Positions 46,371 through 57,942 of a DNA stretch of 64,000 bases are shown here, in pieces. The stretch covers positions 72,774,509 through 72,838,508 of the forward strand of contig CM073594.1 in assembly GCA_037074705.1 (NCBI GenBank). The letters run 5' to 3'. The notes under the pieces were generated by a model. That model ran no database searches. It had not been told where the DNA came from and worked only from the letters and a program-made list of their open reading frames with translations. The position numbers and the translations under genes are program-made. This DNA comes from Zhengitettix transpicula. Taxonomy: Eukaryota; Arthropoda; Insecta; Orthoptera; Tetrigidae. The first letter of the stretch is position 1. Each line of letters opens with the position of its first letter.

Positions 46371-46890
46371 TAGGTGTCAGGCTACACATGGTGGCAACTC
46401 CCCTTTAATAGCATAGGAAGGGATCTGAAAGGGGGGGATGCGGATGGGTAGAGGAGGGTAGCCAAGGGTTAACTAGGGCCCCCGGGCTATGGTTTAAGGA
46501 TCGTACCCGGCAATTCGCCTAAAAGTGATGCATGGAAAACCCTAGAAAAACTACATCAGGTAGGTCGGGCATTTGGTACTTGCCCCACGCCCTTCCGATG
46601 GCAGGAGAGGAGTTAGCTGTGGGATCGCAGCTTTTCCCTCTCCTTGACCAGTTTAGGAGGCAGCTGGCCGACTGTTCCAATGGGAACAGGGAACAACTCT
46701 TACCGTATGCCCAATGTCTGTGACCTCGGAACATACACCTCTCAAAACAGGCCGAGGAGCCTCGGCTTGTGGGAACCTTAGTTCAAAACACCAGAGAGTT
46801 GAGAATGCATCCCCAAAGGTAGGCTCCGACAGAGCTCTTTGGGAAGGTTCACCTAGTAAAGAAAGTCTCGCAGGCTTCCTTCAGTAATAA
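46371..46890 (+). repeat. Dispersed repeat X, copy 3 (first arm of an inverted pair)
   Basis: TTTTTTAGGTGTCAGGCTAC, CAACTCCCCTTTAATAGCA, AGGGCCCCCGGGCTATGG, CTGTTCCAATGGGAACAGGG, GCCGAGGAGCCTCGGC and GGGAACCTTAGTTCAAAACA follow the same order as 19090-19712 reversed. CCTAGTAAAGAAAGTCTCGC ends the unit near 46871. Confidence 0.6.
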
Positions 46891-46919
46891 CGAATTACAA
46901 TTTAAGGCCTTCTGGTCTA

Positions 46920-47515
46920 ACTAAACATTTATAAGGAAGCCTGCGAGTACCAAATGCCCGAACTACCTGATGCAGGTTTTTCTAGGGTTTTCCCTGCATC
47001 ACTTTTAGGCGAATTACCAGGTAGGATCCTTATTCCATAGCCCGGGGGCCCTAGTTAACCCTTGGATACCTTCCTCTACCCTTCCGCATCTCCTTTTCAA
47101 ATCCCTTCCTATGCTATTAAAGGGGAGTTGTCACCTTGTGGATTACCCTCATGTAGTCTGTTACCTAAAAAACACCTTCTTGTGCTGAAAAGAAGCCTGT
47201 AAGGGCTGTTCTCTCAGTTGAAATTTCCTAGAGAGGTCTGGACGAGGCTACCATGGGGGATGCTTTCACTTCTCTGGTTTGAATTAAGGTTCCCTCAAGT
47301 CGAGGCACCTCGTTCAGTTTTGAGAGGTGTAATTTCCGTTGTCCGCTATTCCTATTGGAATAGTCGGCCAGCTGCCCCCTAAAGTGTATGAGGCACGGAA
47401 GAAGGGAATGCTGTGTCCCCACAGCAAACCCCTCTGTCGCTATCAGAAGGACGTGGGCAGATTTTTCTACGATTTTCCCCTGCATCTAGCTCTAGTTGAC
47501 CCTTGGCTACCTTCC
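46920..47515 (-). repeat. Dispersed repeat X, opposite-oriented copies
   Basis: From GGAAGCCTGCGAGTACCAAA (46933) the family runs in minus orientation: GCAGGTTTTTCTAGGG, CCCGGGGGCCCTAGTTAACC, TCCCTTCCTATGCTATTAAA, GATTACCCTCATGTAGTC. From about 47180 a second, shorter minus-oriented part carries CCTCTCAAAACTGAACGAGG-like and CTATTCCTATTGGAATAGTC blocks. With 46371-46890 this makes a large inverted arrangement. CGCAGGCTTCCTT near 46868 pairs with AAGGAAGCCTGCG at 46932-46944 at its centre. Confidence 0.55.
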
Positions 47516-47530
47516 TCTACCCTGCCGTTT

Positions 47531-47666
47531 TCCAAGCGCGCGGTATTTCAGTTTCCATTGTTAAACAAAGGAAAAGCCCGCCTTGATTGTCGCCTTTACG
47601 TATTCGTACCGCTAACAATTTAATTATATTAAAACAATTAATGGCCTGTTTAATTGGTATTGCAAA
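47531..47666 (-). mobile_element. LTR-family 5' fragment
   Basis: The minus strand reads TTGCAATACCAATTAAACAG, GCCATTAATTGTTTTAATAT, AATTAAATTGTTAGCGGTAC, GAATACGTAAAGGCGACAAT and TGTTTAACAATGG, the first 135 bases of the family at 4620-5540 and 39548-40579. It is cut off at CGCGCGCTTGG. Confidence 0.65.
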
Positions 47667-47669
47667 TGT

Positions 47670-50445
47670 TCGTCTTTTCGCGAGAATTAGGTATCTATCC
47701 CCTTAGAAGCGGCTACGTTTAACACAATTCCGTTACTGCCGGTCGATAACTGCAGCCGTTTAGGAGATATAGCTGATTTCGTTTTTTCTTAAATATTGCT
47801 CTTATTATTCTAAATATTCATTTTTCGTCTGAATCTTCCTCCTAACGAGAGAAATAGGTATCTTTTCGCATAGAAGCCGCCACGCTGAACACAATTATGT
47901 TGAACGCACGTTTTTCTATTGTTGTTTTTTAATTTTGCTCTTATCCTTGTAAATAATCATTTTTCTTCCATATATATATACGTATGAGTATTATAATAGT
48001 TACAGGATATGTATAAAAGTACTTTTCCGTGTTATATTAACCGGAAAGTAAGTAGATTTATTTAAAAACTAATTAAAACGGCTAAAACGTCAGAAACAAA
48101 GAGAATGAAACGTTATGTTCATTGCAAATTTTAATGTTTATAAATAAATTGTATCAATGGCGACTAACTGTATTTAATACATGTCAGATAAGGTTCCAAT
48201 TTTTAATTTAATTTTTATCATCTCAAATAACTGTTATTTTATACTTTGTATACCTCGAAGGAAAGGAACGTAAAGTCGTGATTTTTACACGACGACAGGA
48301 CCAGACCGAGCTGAGCCTCAGTAAATCAAGAGATGAAATATTTCACAAATTATTTATATCATATATGACATTTGTTTAGTTATAGTTACAAACGGCAGGT
48401 AATTTCTACTCTTTCTGAAGACAGAAAATTGTCGTTAAACATTTTCGATCTATCAACTGGGTCAATTTTTTATGAAAACACAACGTTTAAATTAAATTCA
48501 GGTCAGCCGTCCAGTGACGAAGTTCGCTGAAACATTGTTTGATAAACAATTCACTAGATTGGTAAACCGAGAATCATTACACCGGGAAAGTCTACGTTAA
48601 AATAGCCGCAGCTGTAATTCAGTACTAGTTCGCATGGTCGCTACGAGGTGACAGCACTTGCTACGGGCCCCACACGTAAATTGCGAAGAGAGAAACGTCT
48701 ATTAACATCTCAAGTCTACTCGATTTTAGCCGAGAAGTATGTATCGTAATGAGAACCGGAGTAATTGAATTATTTAGTAGTCGTGGACTCCATTTCAAAA
48801 TGTAGAAGGATGTTGCTGCTTCAAACTAGAATCATAGTACAGCATTTAGTTGCTAGAGGGCACTGGCAGCAGCCTGCTATCTTACAGTACGTGAGACGGA
48901 ACTGGCTTTAGAAATTGATTGTTATGTGGCCTACAAGTTTGTCTTTATTTATAATGAGGTCCGTCAACGTAAAGAATAAATTAGCGCCAAATGATTGTCG
49001 TGTTAATGGATACTACAGTAAAATACTCCGTGTTGAAGGTTGTTATTATGTCGTATAGTCCAAAGCTGATCAAGTAACAGTTCCAAGGTATATATACCTT
49101 CACTGGAGCCCTAACCGTTGGAAGTGTGTGTCTTGTGATGGCACAGCTGAACATTGATCGCTCAGTGATAGGCTGATCTGCTCAGTACGTGTTGTCACGT
49201 GGTCGTTATTTCAAAGTCTTGAACATTCCCGCTGCCTCGCCGCACGGTTGAGTGTTTCGTGGCTCCTCGGTTACCGCGATTTCCAAATTGGGGGGACATC
49301 GACTAGGTCAGACGAGGTAATTTAGTCGCTTCCATATCTGGGCCTCGCAGAAAGCGGGTTGCCATTTCTTTTGCAATAGAAGCGTCACTGGATTTCATTT
49401 CTCTTTTAATAACAGATTTCATGTATAATTAAAAACTGAAACATTGTCGAATGCTGTTTCACGATTTTTTTTCTTACTCCTGTTTATTTTATAGAGGTGC
49501 GTTTACACTCTCGAGAGTGTCAGGTATCCTCTCGAGAGAAAAATTGTACAAATTAAATTTGTATTATCAAGAAGCTATGAATTTATAATAAGTGCTTGAA
49601 CAGAAATTATTATACTATTAACAACAAACTACGAAACACTCACCTAATTATGCTAAATGTTAAATCTAATTTCACATCCTCCTATTGAAAAAACACAAAC
49701 TTTAGAAGTTTTTCCGAGGCACTTATTCACAAACTACATAATGTAGTCTGCTGCGACCGCACTTGTCTGTGGTTCTAGCAAATTTAGGAGAGTGTTTCTT
49801 AGTTTGTGTTAATTGTATCCTGTATAATATTTCAGAAGATAATAAGATTTGTCTAAGGTACGACTGACTGACAATTATATGTTGCAATATTCACGGAGAA
49901 TTCTATTTGTAAAGAATAACGATGGTATGTTTGTTGACATTTGCAATAAAATTCTATGTATCTTATAGCTATTAAATTAATGCACTATCGAACACGGAAC
50001 ATTTACATGGAAATAAAAGTTCAATTAATGTACTTTGTGCAACGTATTTGTATAAATGTAAACAAATTAGTACGTGCAATTTGTGTCGTGAAACAAAAAT
50101 TTGAGGAAATTCATTATGAAAGGTTATACAGTCCATGGCATTAATTTTATTTTAAATAACTTGACTTTTGACGAATTTAAGGGGATCAGGGACCAATATG
50201 TTGCCTAATTAAATCTTGCAATACGCACTGGAAGATACATAGAATTATGATAAAAACAATACTTAAATGTTCCAAATTGATATTTTTCTATTGAAGACAG
50301 CGTATTTCGTAATGTTTTGCATTAATTTTATACAATGCTGCCAACTGCAGATTGCTAAAACCACCAAATAGTTTATTTTCAGATGGAAAAATTATATATC
50401 TACAAATTCAATAATTGTTTTAAATAGTGTATATATATATATATA
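47670..50445. other. Non-coding stretch, nothing recognised as a gene
   Basis: A 16-base perfect palindrome, ACACTCTCGAGAGTGT (49505-49520), with a partial repeat TCCTCTCGAGAGA just after, stands out. Also seen are TAGAGGGCACT at 48854-48864, which fits the core of the CTCF consensus, and a CACGTG E-box near 49196. No protein frame is recognised. Confidence 0.35.
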
Positions 50446-50450
50446 TAGCT

Positions 50451-51471
50451 TCTATTATATAAAATTGCCTTATGCGGGTATGTATGTGTGTATAAATGTA
50501 TGTATATGGATGGGTATGTTCCACTTACAAATCTACAACCTCGAAGCAATTTCACCAAATTTCGTACACGTGTTCTTTGCGACAGGGAAACAAACACTGT
50601 GTGGGTGTAACACGCCTACCACCCCCAGGAGCAAGGGTGGACGGTGGTGGAAATCTTCAAACATGCTAAAATGTCCGATATTTACGTTGCTTAAATATTT
50701 TTCAGCGTTAATTAGATTTATAGTATTTCTACTCATGTGATTTTTATTAATTTTAACCCCTTGTGGCACGAGGGTTGAGCACATTAAGGGGTGGCGGTGG
50801 AGGGGGGTTACAAGTAAATAACGCTAAAAATACCGAGATTCGAGTCAACTCAAAGGTAATGGATGTCTCTGAGTTCATTTATGACAATCTGGGCAACGCG
50901 CGGTTGTAGGATTGGGTAGGAAGGGTTGGGCGGAGGGTAGAACTTTTAAAATAAGTTAACCAACCGAATTTTGCATCAAATAAATATATTTCGGGAACAA
51001 TGATATTCATAAAATTTCCCTACACGTTCTCCGTATTTAATTTCAACCCAATTCGGGCTTGGGAGGGATGCGCCCTTAAGGGTAAGGGTGGACGGGCGTT
51101 ACAATAAAATAACGCGAATACAACCGAGATTAGATTCAATTCAAAGTATTATGGATGTCAATGAGTTTAATTATGACATTAGAATTACCGTTTAACATTC
51201 CCAACGAGGGGTTGTAAATTTTCAAACATGTTAACCGGTTGATGATCGTGTGGAAATAATATTCGGCAGGCGTTAATGGAATTGATAGTATTTCTACTGG
51301 TGAAGTTTGTGTATAATTTCAACTCCTTTCAGTATGAGAGGGGAGGACGCCTAAGGGTGGGGGTAGAGGATCGAGGAGCGTTACATAAAAATAGTGCAAA
51401 AGCAACCGAAATTGGAGTGTATCGGGGGTTATGGATAAATGACATCTCGGGCAACGCCGGGCACCCGCTAG
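50451..51471 (+). mobile_element. Full-length non-autonomous Helitron-type element
   Basis: 5' end TCTATTATATAAAATTGCC followed by a TG-rich tract matches the TCTATACTAATATTATAAA-type start well known from insect Helitrons. The 3' end is CGGGCAACGCCGGGCACCCG then CTAG (ending 51471), with T next. CGGGC ... GCCCG-type pairing gives the hairpin just before CTAG. There are no inverted terminal repeats, and no target duplication is apparent. The interior has three copies of a module (about 50755-50890, 51045-51180, 51305-51450), each with an AACCC ... GGGTGGGGGTGGA ... TTATGGATGT ... GAGTTTA order. No Rep/helicase gene, so non-autonomous. Confidence 0.7.
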
Positions 51472-51539
51472 TAGTATAATAATATTTGTTCAACCACTTT
51501 TATAATTTCATTGGCTTCTTCATAATACAAATTTATTTT

Positions 51540-51664
51540 AAAATGAAAAAAAATTACGTCTGATTGAAATTAATTAATAAGCATGATAGCCGATACAGAC
51601 AAAAAAAATGGTAATATAAATACCACACAACGTTTCTGGGATCTTTGTTCCTTTCGTCAGGTGC
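51540..51664 (-). repeat. Hammerhead-associated repeat: motif plus tail
   Basis: Minus strand: GCAC, CUGACGA (a fully matching CUGANGA box), AAGGAACAAAGAUCCCA with a GGA/UCC stem, GAAA, CGUU, GUGUGGUAUUUAUAUUACC, then the tail block (T-run, UUGUC, UAUCGGCUAUCAUGCUUAUU, CAAUCAGACGUAA). GCAC pairs with GUGU in helix I through one G-U. Helix II is short and has mismatches next to the core. Confidence 0.5.
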
Positions 51665-51895
51665 TAAGAAGAGCCTAGAGCTACACAACTGCACTGGTCA
51701 GTTGACAACACTCAAAAAGCAACGAAAACGCAACGACAATGGGAGAGCCGAAGGGTTGGCGTAACAATAAGGGACCAACGAGAATGGGTTAACAGAAGGT
51801 TTAGCGTAATAATAAAAGAATCGTAGAAATTATTGAGTTTAATAGTGTCTTTTTTTAATAGCTATAAATTTATTTTGTACAATTTCTCCCCAAGA

Positions 51896-51940
51896 AGACC
51901 TGAGGAAGGTACAAACACGTACCAAAACGTTGTCGCAAAT
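51896..51940 (+). ncRNA. Hammerhead-ribozyme-like motif with a swapped stem II
   Basis: CUGAGGA (51900-51906) fits CUGANGA, followed by one extra A, GGUAC (51908-51912), loop AAACAC, GUACC (51919-51923), AAAA instead of GAAA, then CGUUGUCGC. The stem is a perfect five pairs but of different sequence from the copies with GUCCC/GGGAC, so pairing rather than sequence is kept. AC/GU with a GUU loop could be helix III and C51934 the cleavage base. The G12 change should abolish cleavage. Confidence 0.4.
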
Positions 51941-52825
51941 AAATAAGTAAATTTTTCTAGTATCGGTAAAAAAAACTGCAATTTTTTATTTAATATAAAC
52001 AGACGTAAAAATACCATCTTTATTAAATATCGTTCAGAGATAACATTGTTTCTGCTGGCTGATGACGTCATCGCACCTCGCAGTCGCTGCTCACAGAAAC
52101 ACTGGATTTTGGTGACCAAGAAAATATTTTTCGGTTCAATCCTTTATAATAATCACGTTTTGATTTTAAATACAGGGTGCTCAGGAGCTTAAAAAATTAA
52201 AAAGTGCGGAAGTGGAACTGAAGATATAAAAAAAACTAAAAAAGCTTTACAATATATTGAATGTCAGTAAAAATTTATTTTTAAGTCATTTTCACGACAT
52301 ACGATGCTAGCAGACGACAGGACACGCCCACCATGACTATATAAAACATGGCGGCGCTTTGTCCAGTCTATGCTGTTTATATATCTTTGCCACAAACGTA
52401 ATTATATCTTTGATAACCATCGTTAAAAGAATGACAATATATGACTAGACGGGCATGAACTTTGACTCTTTATCAATACTGTACAATAAGAACTCATTCT
52501 TAGTTTTACCAATTTTGTTATATGACTTGTAAATAAACCAGCAACGACCATGTTTATGTTACAGCTTATTATTAGTTCAAAATAAAACTATTGTAAATAG
52601 TTGGCGTTTACTATGAATAACATAAATTAATAATTATGTACATATAGCACTTGTAATATATTAACGTTTCTTGCATCTGATTGCAATCCGTATACAGGTG
52701 TCCAGAGATTTTCAGCCGTTAAGTTCTCTGGTTTATGTCAAAACAAACTTTGGCCGTTGTGAATGAGTTTGAGCGCGTTAGTCTGAAGTTTCTCTCTCGG
52801 CCGTGCTAATCTTACTTCAGACGAA

Positions 52826-55800
52826 ATGAGTATCTCGGAGGTAATACAAATGTTTATGCGACAATGATGGTAGACATTCTCTCCGTCTGTTGGTTCGCAT
52901 ATTTGATTATTCTATTACATCTTAATTTACTCAATAGATGAACTCATATAGTTGCTTCATTATTAGCAGTGAGGATGTAAACAATGTCAAAGTACCACTT
53001 GAACACAGATATTTACAATACATCAGTTCTGTTCACGAAATATATGTGTCATATAATGCTACTATGTTCAGACTATCTACATAGTATTTCATTCAACAGC
53101 CTTGAAGCTTGACTTGTCTGCAAATTCAATTGTTAATGCAAATTTTAAATTCATGATCTGGTAAACAGACCACCTTTCCTTGCTAAAACAGAAATTGATA
53201 TGTTCATCATCACTAAATTTTTGATAGCAATAAATGATTATTAACCGCAAATAACTTTAAGGATAACACACATATAAAATTACAAGTCTTCAGAACAATT
53301 ATCACAGAACTTAAACCTATTTTTCACCTGACATTTAGAGGATGTTCTTGAAAACACTATTTGCACATCAAGTTGAAACCAGTAACAGATTCTGACACAT
53401 GTTAACCTCTTAAGTTTTACTAAACTCTCTTCAAAGTTATATAAAGTACTTGTATTGTTTGTGTCATTTAATATTGTTTAGTGATCAGATTGATGAGTAT
53501 ATTTTTACTTACAATTCTTAACAGATTTACTGTGCCTGTAATTAACATAAAAGTAGCGTAAAATTAAAATCATTTGTATGTTAAAAGAATTTTCAGCTGA
53601 TCCTGACTTTGCAGGTTCATGTTACATGTTTTGTATGAGTCTTGTAATGCTTGTAAATAAGTTGTAATTTGAAACTAAGTGGCTAAAGATGAGTTTAATA
53701 GTATCAGGACATCACACCCCTTCCCTGTCCAAAATGAATTGACTCAAAAGTAAAACTGGAGGTCGGAAGAGGATTACATCAATGGTGCTACTAAATTAGT
53801 CCATAACAGTATTATTTTCCTTTGGTAGAAAATATTATCCACTTCTATAGTTTTGCAGTATTTACTAACTATAAAATTCTTTACAGTTTATAGAAACTTG
53901 TCTAAAACTTGACAAGAGCAATGACATGAAAGTCATTATAGAGAAAAAGGTGAAAAAACACTTCAACCTGTGTAACGTAAACTATACATCTTCTCAAGAG
54001 TTTCAAGGTTTCTTGAAAGAAAAAATTGTGTTGCTGGAAAAGAAGCCAGAGGAATCGTTTGTTGTGATTAAAGACGTGGTCGACGAGTTGAAATTGAGGA
54101 AATTGAAGGTTGGCACTGAACCACCAGTCAAGAAGCTGAAGGTTGACGCAGATGGTTCGCAAGATGAAAGTGGTGCTGGAGGAACTAAGGAGTCTGGAGG
54201 CGAAGTAAAACCAAAAATTTTGAAGAAGCTAAAGAAATTGTTATTGGCATGTATCTCATACGTTCTTAGCTATTGACATATTTAATCCATTATTAGAAAG
54301 CATCATCATTAAAGTAAACAGAATTGTTTTAGAATTGAATTACAGTTTTGTTTGCAGTAATTGCTATTGAAGGACTGATTGAGTCTAACAAGACTTACCT
54401 ATTTTTATTTTTCTCTTTGTATATCTTTCTAGATTTTGCACAAAAAAATAGTCAAGCTGGAAGCAAAAGAGGTGAATTGGGATGATGATAATAATTCTAC
54501 CTACATCCAGCTCCAGAGGTGAGTTTATGTCTATTGTTCAGCAAATAAATTAGAATTGTAATTTGTAAGGAGACAGTGTGGCAAGTTGACTTTTGAGATA
54601 ATGCCCGTACTGAAGATTGTAATATAATAAGGTATTCACAACTTAAGCTTCCAAGGTGATTGGTGTTAGTCACTTAAGAGGTTGATCTTGTTTCTAAAAT
54701 ACCCCCATTTCTGGGTAAAGGTCATTTAAAAATTTTGAGTTATAAAAAATTAAGAACATGACCACTGATTTCCTTTAAGATGTTTACAAAAGCTTTGAGC
54801 CAAGATTTTTCCAGCGAGTTGATTTATGCCAAATCACCTTGAAGCTCTTTTGAGAGAATCACATTTCAAGACTACCACCATAACATAGTAGTAATCCAGC
54901 AATTCTGTGTTGCTGCCCGCAAATAAAATGTGACACTGAAACAAGTTATGCTCCAGAACAATATTGAAAGATTTTTTTCCTCCGAGGGGTATGGGAGAAG
55001 ACATAGGTTGTAAGGAATACAATATCACGGCTTTGTGAATTGCACCCTCTCAATTATGATTATTACAAATATAAGTAGTTTATTAGCATAACATTTAGTA
55101 AGTCTTAGTCTTTTCCTTCTGTGAACAGTGTCAGTATATTTAAACTATTGTCACTGTTATTTATTCAGGTACCGGGATCGTATTGTGGCTGTATACAAAA
55201 AGATAAATGAATATGAAGGAAGTTCAACTAATTTCAACAAGTTGAATAACCGGAAGATAACATTTTCAGGTGCAATTTTGTGTGTTTTTATCATTTCACA
55301 AATAACATTCATTTTCAGCTAATTGACATTTTCTTGCCATTTTAGTTAGTATATTGATCATGGCAGATTTAATACATACATACATAATAACATCCTGAAT
55401 CATTTGTCACGTCACAAATTTCATTTAGTTCTTGGAAATGCTATTTGCTGGCTAACTGGAACACAACACAATTTTACCTGATTTGACAGTTTTATTAGTT
55501 ATTAGAATACAAAAAATAAGTTTAAATTATTGTGTATGTTCAGAACAGATTTTCGTAAATGTGTGTCCTGTATCCACCCTTACTTGTCGCCATTATCAAA
55601 TAACTAAATCACCTACACTTTAGGGACACCGTTTCCGAAAGTCAACACCAGTATTGAAAAGTTTATCAACAAGACTGGCCAGTTCCCAGACTACACAGAT
55701 ATTCTCAAAGTTCTCCAAGCAACTTGTGATGAGGAAAAGATAAGCATGAACCAAGTGCGATTGAACAATATGGGTTTGTACTTTTTAGTATTATCATTAT

Positions 55801-57872
55801 ACTGATTACTTAAGATTGTTAGAATGCTACCAAAATCATCCTAAAATTGTGTTTTTAAATATTCTATACTTAAAGTTTTGCAATTAGGAGCAGAAATGTA
55901 TATTATTATTTTAAAACACGATTGGCACCTTTAATTTTGTTTCTGGGCAGTTTTATTTCTGTTTGACAGCTTGCAATACTCAAAGTGTACTTAAAATAAA
56001 ACTGTGACCATACCCGAGATTGGCGTGGCATTGTGCTTAGTGCAGGACATCTGCTGATACAGCATGTTGCCTACGAGATCTAAAAACTTCTTTGGACACT
56101 TACAAAGTTTTACAACATAACTTCCACATTATCATCATTCCTAAAATATTAGTGTGTAATATAGCTATCGACTGAAATGCTGTCCTGTGTTATATATCAT
56201 TTACATTCTTTGTTCCCAGCGAAATCTGCTTTCCAAGACATAGGTGAGCAACTGCAACGTAAGCGGCAGTTCGAATTCTGGAATTCACACTCTCTATACT
56301 TGGGAACAGACGATGATCCGGCAAAGAGAAACATCGAGCTGGAAAATAAACTGGAGGAAAACAAGTTAAAATATGGAGGCAGGATAACAGAGGTCAGTGT
56401 ACTGTGCGTACTCTCTACAATTAGTAATTTTCTTGTGGTAGAAGTAACATAGTGGAATCAAATTCAATAAAATAGACATTAATTTTGTTGTCAATGAGCT
56501 CTAATTATTTTAAGGTTTACTAGCTGATTGTTCAGCATTTTTTTGGGCTCTTAATTATCCCAATAATCTTTTAGAAAGGCAAATAAATTAATTCTAAAGA
56601 TGATGGTTTAGTCTCAACAACACAATGCATTCTTTCAAAATGGTTAAAAAAATTGTCACAGCATCTCATTCAGAATAACGATTTCCCTGTCTCTTCTTTA
56701 GGTCATCAACAAGTATGCTGAGGAAGCTGTAAAGCAGGAACTGGAACCTGAAGAAGTTCCCGATGATGGGGACAAGTCTGTGGAAGAAAAGTCTGAAGAA
56801 GATGAAAGTACGGATGAGGAGAGAGAAGATGATCACAATTATATCGACAATGTTATAAGTGACAAGAATAAAGCTACTTCCAGTTGTAAGTAGACCTGTG
56901 CCACACACTGTTACAGTATTCATTCTGTGGTACTTAAATGTTAATTTCAAGTGGTGGCGGTGTTACAATAAAGCATTGAAGCTACACTTGTCTATCCTTC
57001 CCTAAGGTACAGAGACCGAGCATGTTGTAAACTATTCTTACATTTTCCAAAATGAAACCCGCATGGTTAATTTCTGCGTTGTCTTAATAAAGCCAACAAA
57101 TTATCATTGGTACAATGTTAGATAAAATTTCCTTTGTGAGAGTGATGTGCTTTACTTTCAAGAAATTAATATAAACTTCTGGGAAAAGAAAAAAAATCAT
57201 TGTTGTAATTAAATACCTCACTTTACAATATTTTTATCTGTACATCAAATAAAGTTTTGAATTTGAAAGTCTACATATATGATTGAAGAATGTTTCTTGA
57301 GGTTAAATGAGATTAAATAAACGAGTTTCTCCAACAATGTGGATAAAACCTTAGCTTGTCACTGCTGTTCAGCTGAAAATATCTTGACCTAGTTTTTATC
57401 CACCTTGTTCAATTGCCAACCTTCCTTAATTATGAGGTTATGCTCATATGCTCCACAAACTATTAAAATTTTATTTAAATAATTCTCTAATTATGGCACA
57501 ACTGCCTTGTGTTTTTAAGGCGAAGAAATCTCCGACAATGAAGACTCTGATGCTTCTGGAGAGGTGGTTCTTGATGATGTGTCCTGTTTTGAACCGAGCA
57601 CCAGCGAGATGAGCGATTGCACCAAACAGGAAGTGAGCAAATCATCTGATGAGAAATTTGGCCTCGAAACGTCTCCCACAATAGCAGAAGCTGTTGGTGA
57701 CAATTGTGGAGAGAATGGTAGGACAGAAACTAATTCCAAAGAACTTTCCCAATCTGTCAAAATTGAATCGTTAGAGGAAGGGGACAGCAGTCACTCGCCA
57801 GTTCCTGAACCAAGCTTGGAGGGACCAAATACAGACAATTGTGGTGATGAAGATGTAATTGTTTTAGATTAG
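52826..57872 (+). CDS. Daxx: Daxx-like histone H3.3 chaperone
   Basis: Daxx binds H3.3-H4 and, with the ATRX remodeller, deposits H3.3 at heterochromatin; it is nuclear. Exons: 52826-52840, 53887-54246, 54433-54518, 55169-55269, 55624-55773, 56220-56392, 56702-56885, 57520-57872; total 1422 nt, 473 aa, phases agree at every junction. Residues 6-76 (FIETCLKLD ... EFQGFLKEKIVLL ... VVDELKLRK) match the N-terminal four-helix bundle that binds ATRX. About 117-330 is the histone-binding domain: KKIVKLEAKEVNW, RYRDRIVAVYKKINEYEG, FSGTPFPKVN, FPDYTDILKVLQATC, AKSAFQDIGEQLQRKRQFEF and VINKYAEEA. An acidic stretch follows, and the protein ends DEDVIVLD, a SUMO-interaction motif. Exon 1 (MSISE) is the least certain part, chosen because it is in frame with a good donor. 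The gene is shorter than human DAXX (740 aa). Intron 2 begins with GC. Confidence 0.9.
54247..54248 (+). other. GC splice donor of Daxx intron 2
   Basis: Exon 2 must end in phase 0 because exon 3 starts ATTTTGCAC in phase 0. The only fitting junction gives LKKLKKLLL then ILHKKIVKLE, which aligns without a gap to the corresponding helix of vertebrate Daxx (pattern KLxQLL-xLY-xEIxxLxxKE). It begins GCATGT. The nearby GTATCT at 54251 gives a frame with early stops. Confidence 0.65.
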
Positions 57873-57936
57873 TTTGTGTGTGAACCAGGTGTTTTCACAT
57901 TGGAGTATAGTGTTTTTTAAGCAGCTCTTTATGGAC

Positions 57937-57942
57937 AATAAA
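57937..57942 (+). terminator. Poly(A) signal of the Daxx gene
   Basis: AATAAA lies 65 bases after the Daxx stop codon and is followed by a T-rich tract and TTTGC sequence, as expected for cleavage about 15-25 bases later. Confidence 0.6.

Noticed and set aside
56025..56090. Second tRNA-like SINE in Daxx intron 5
   Set aside because: There is a weak A-box-like word, but no convincing B box and no similarity to the SINE at 26680.
57515..57760. Minus-strand frames opposite the last Daxx exon
   Set aside because: Mirror of a real exon with acidic, serine-rich codons; no independent evidence.
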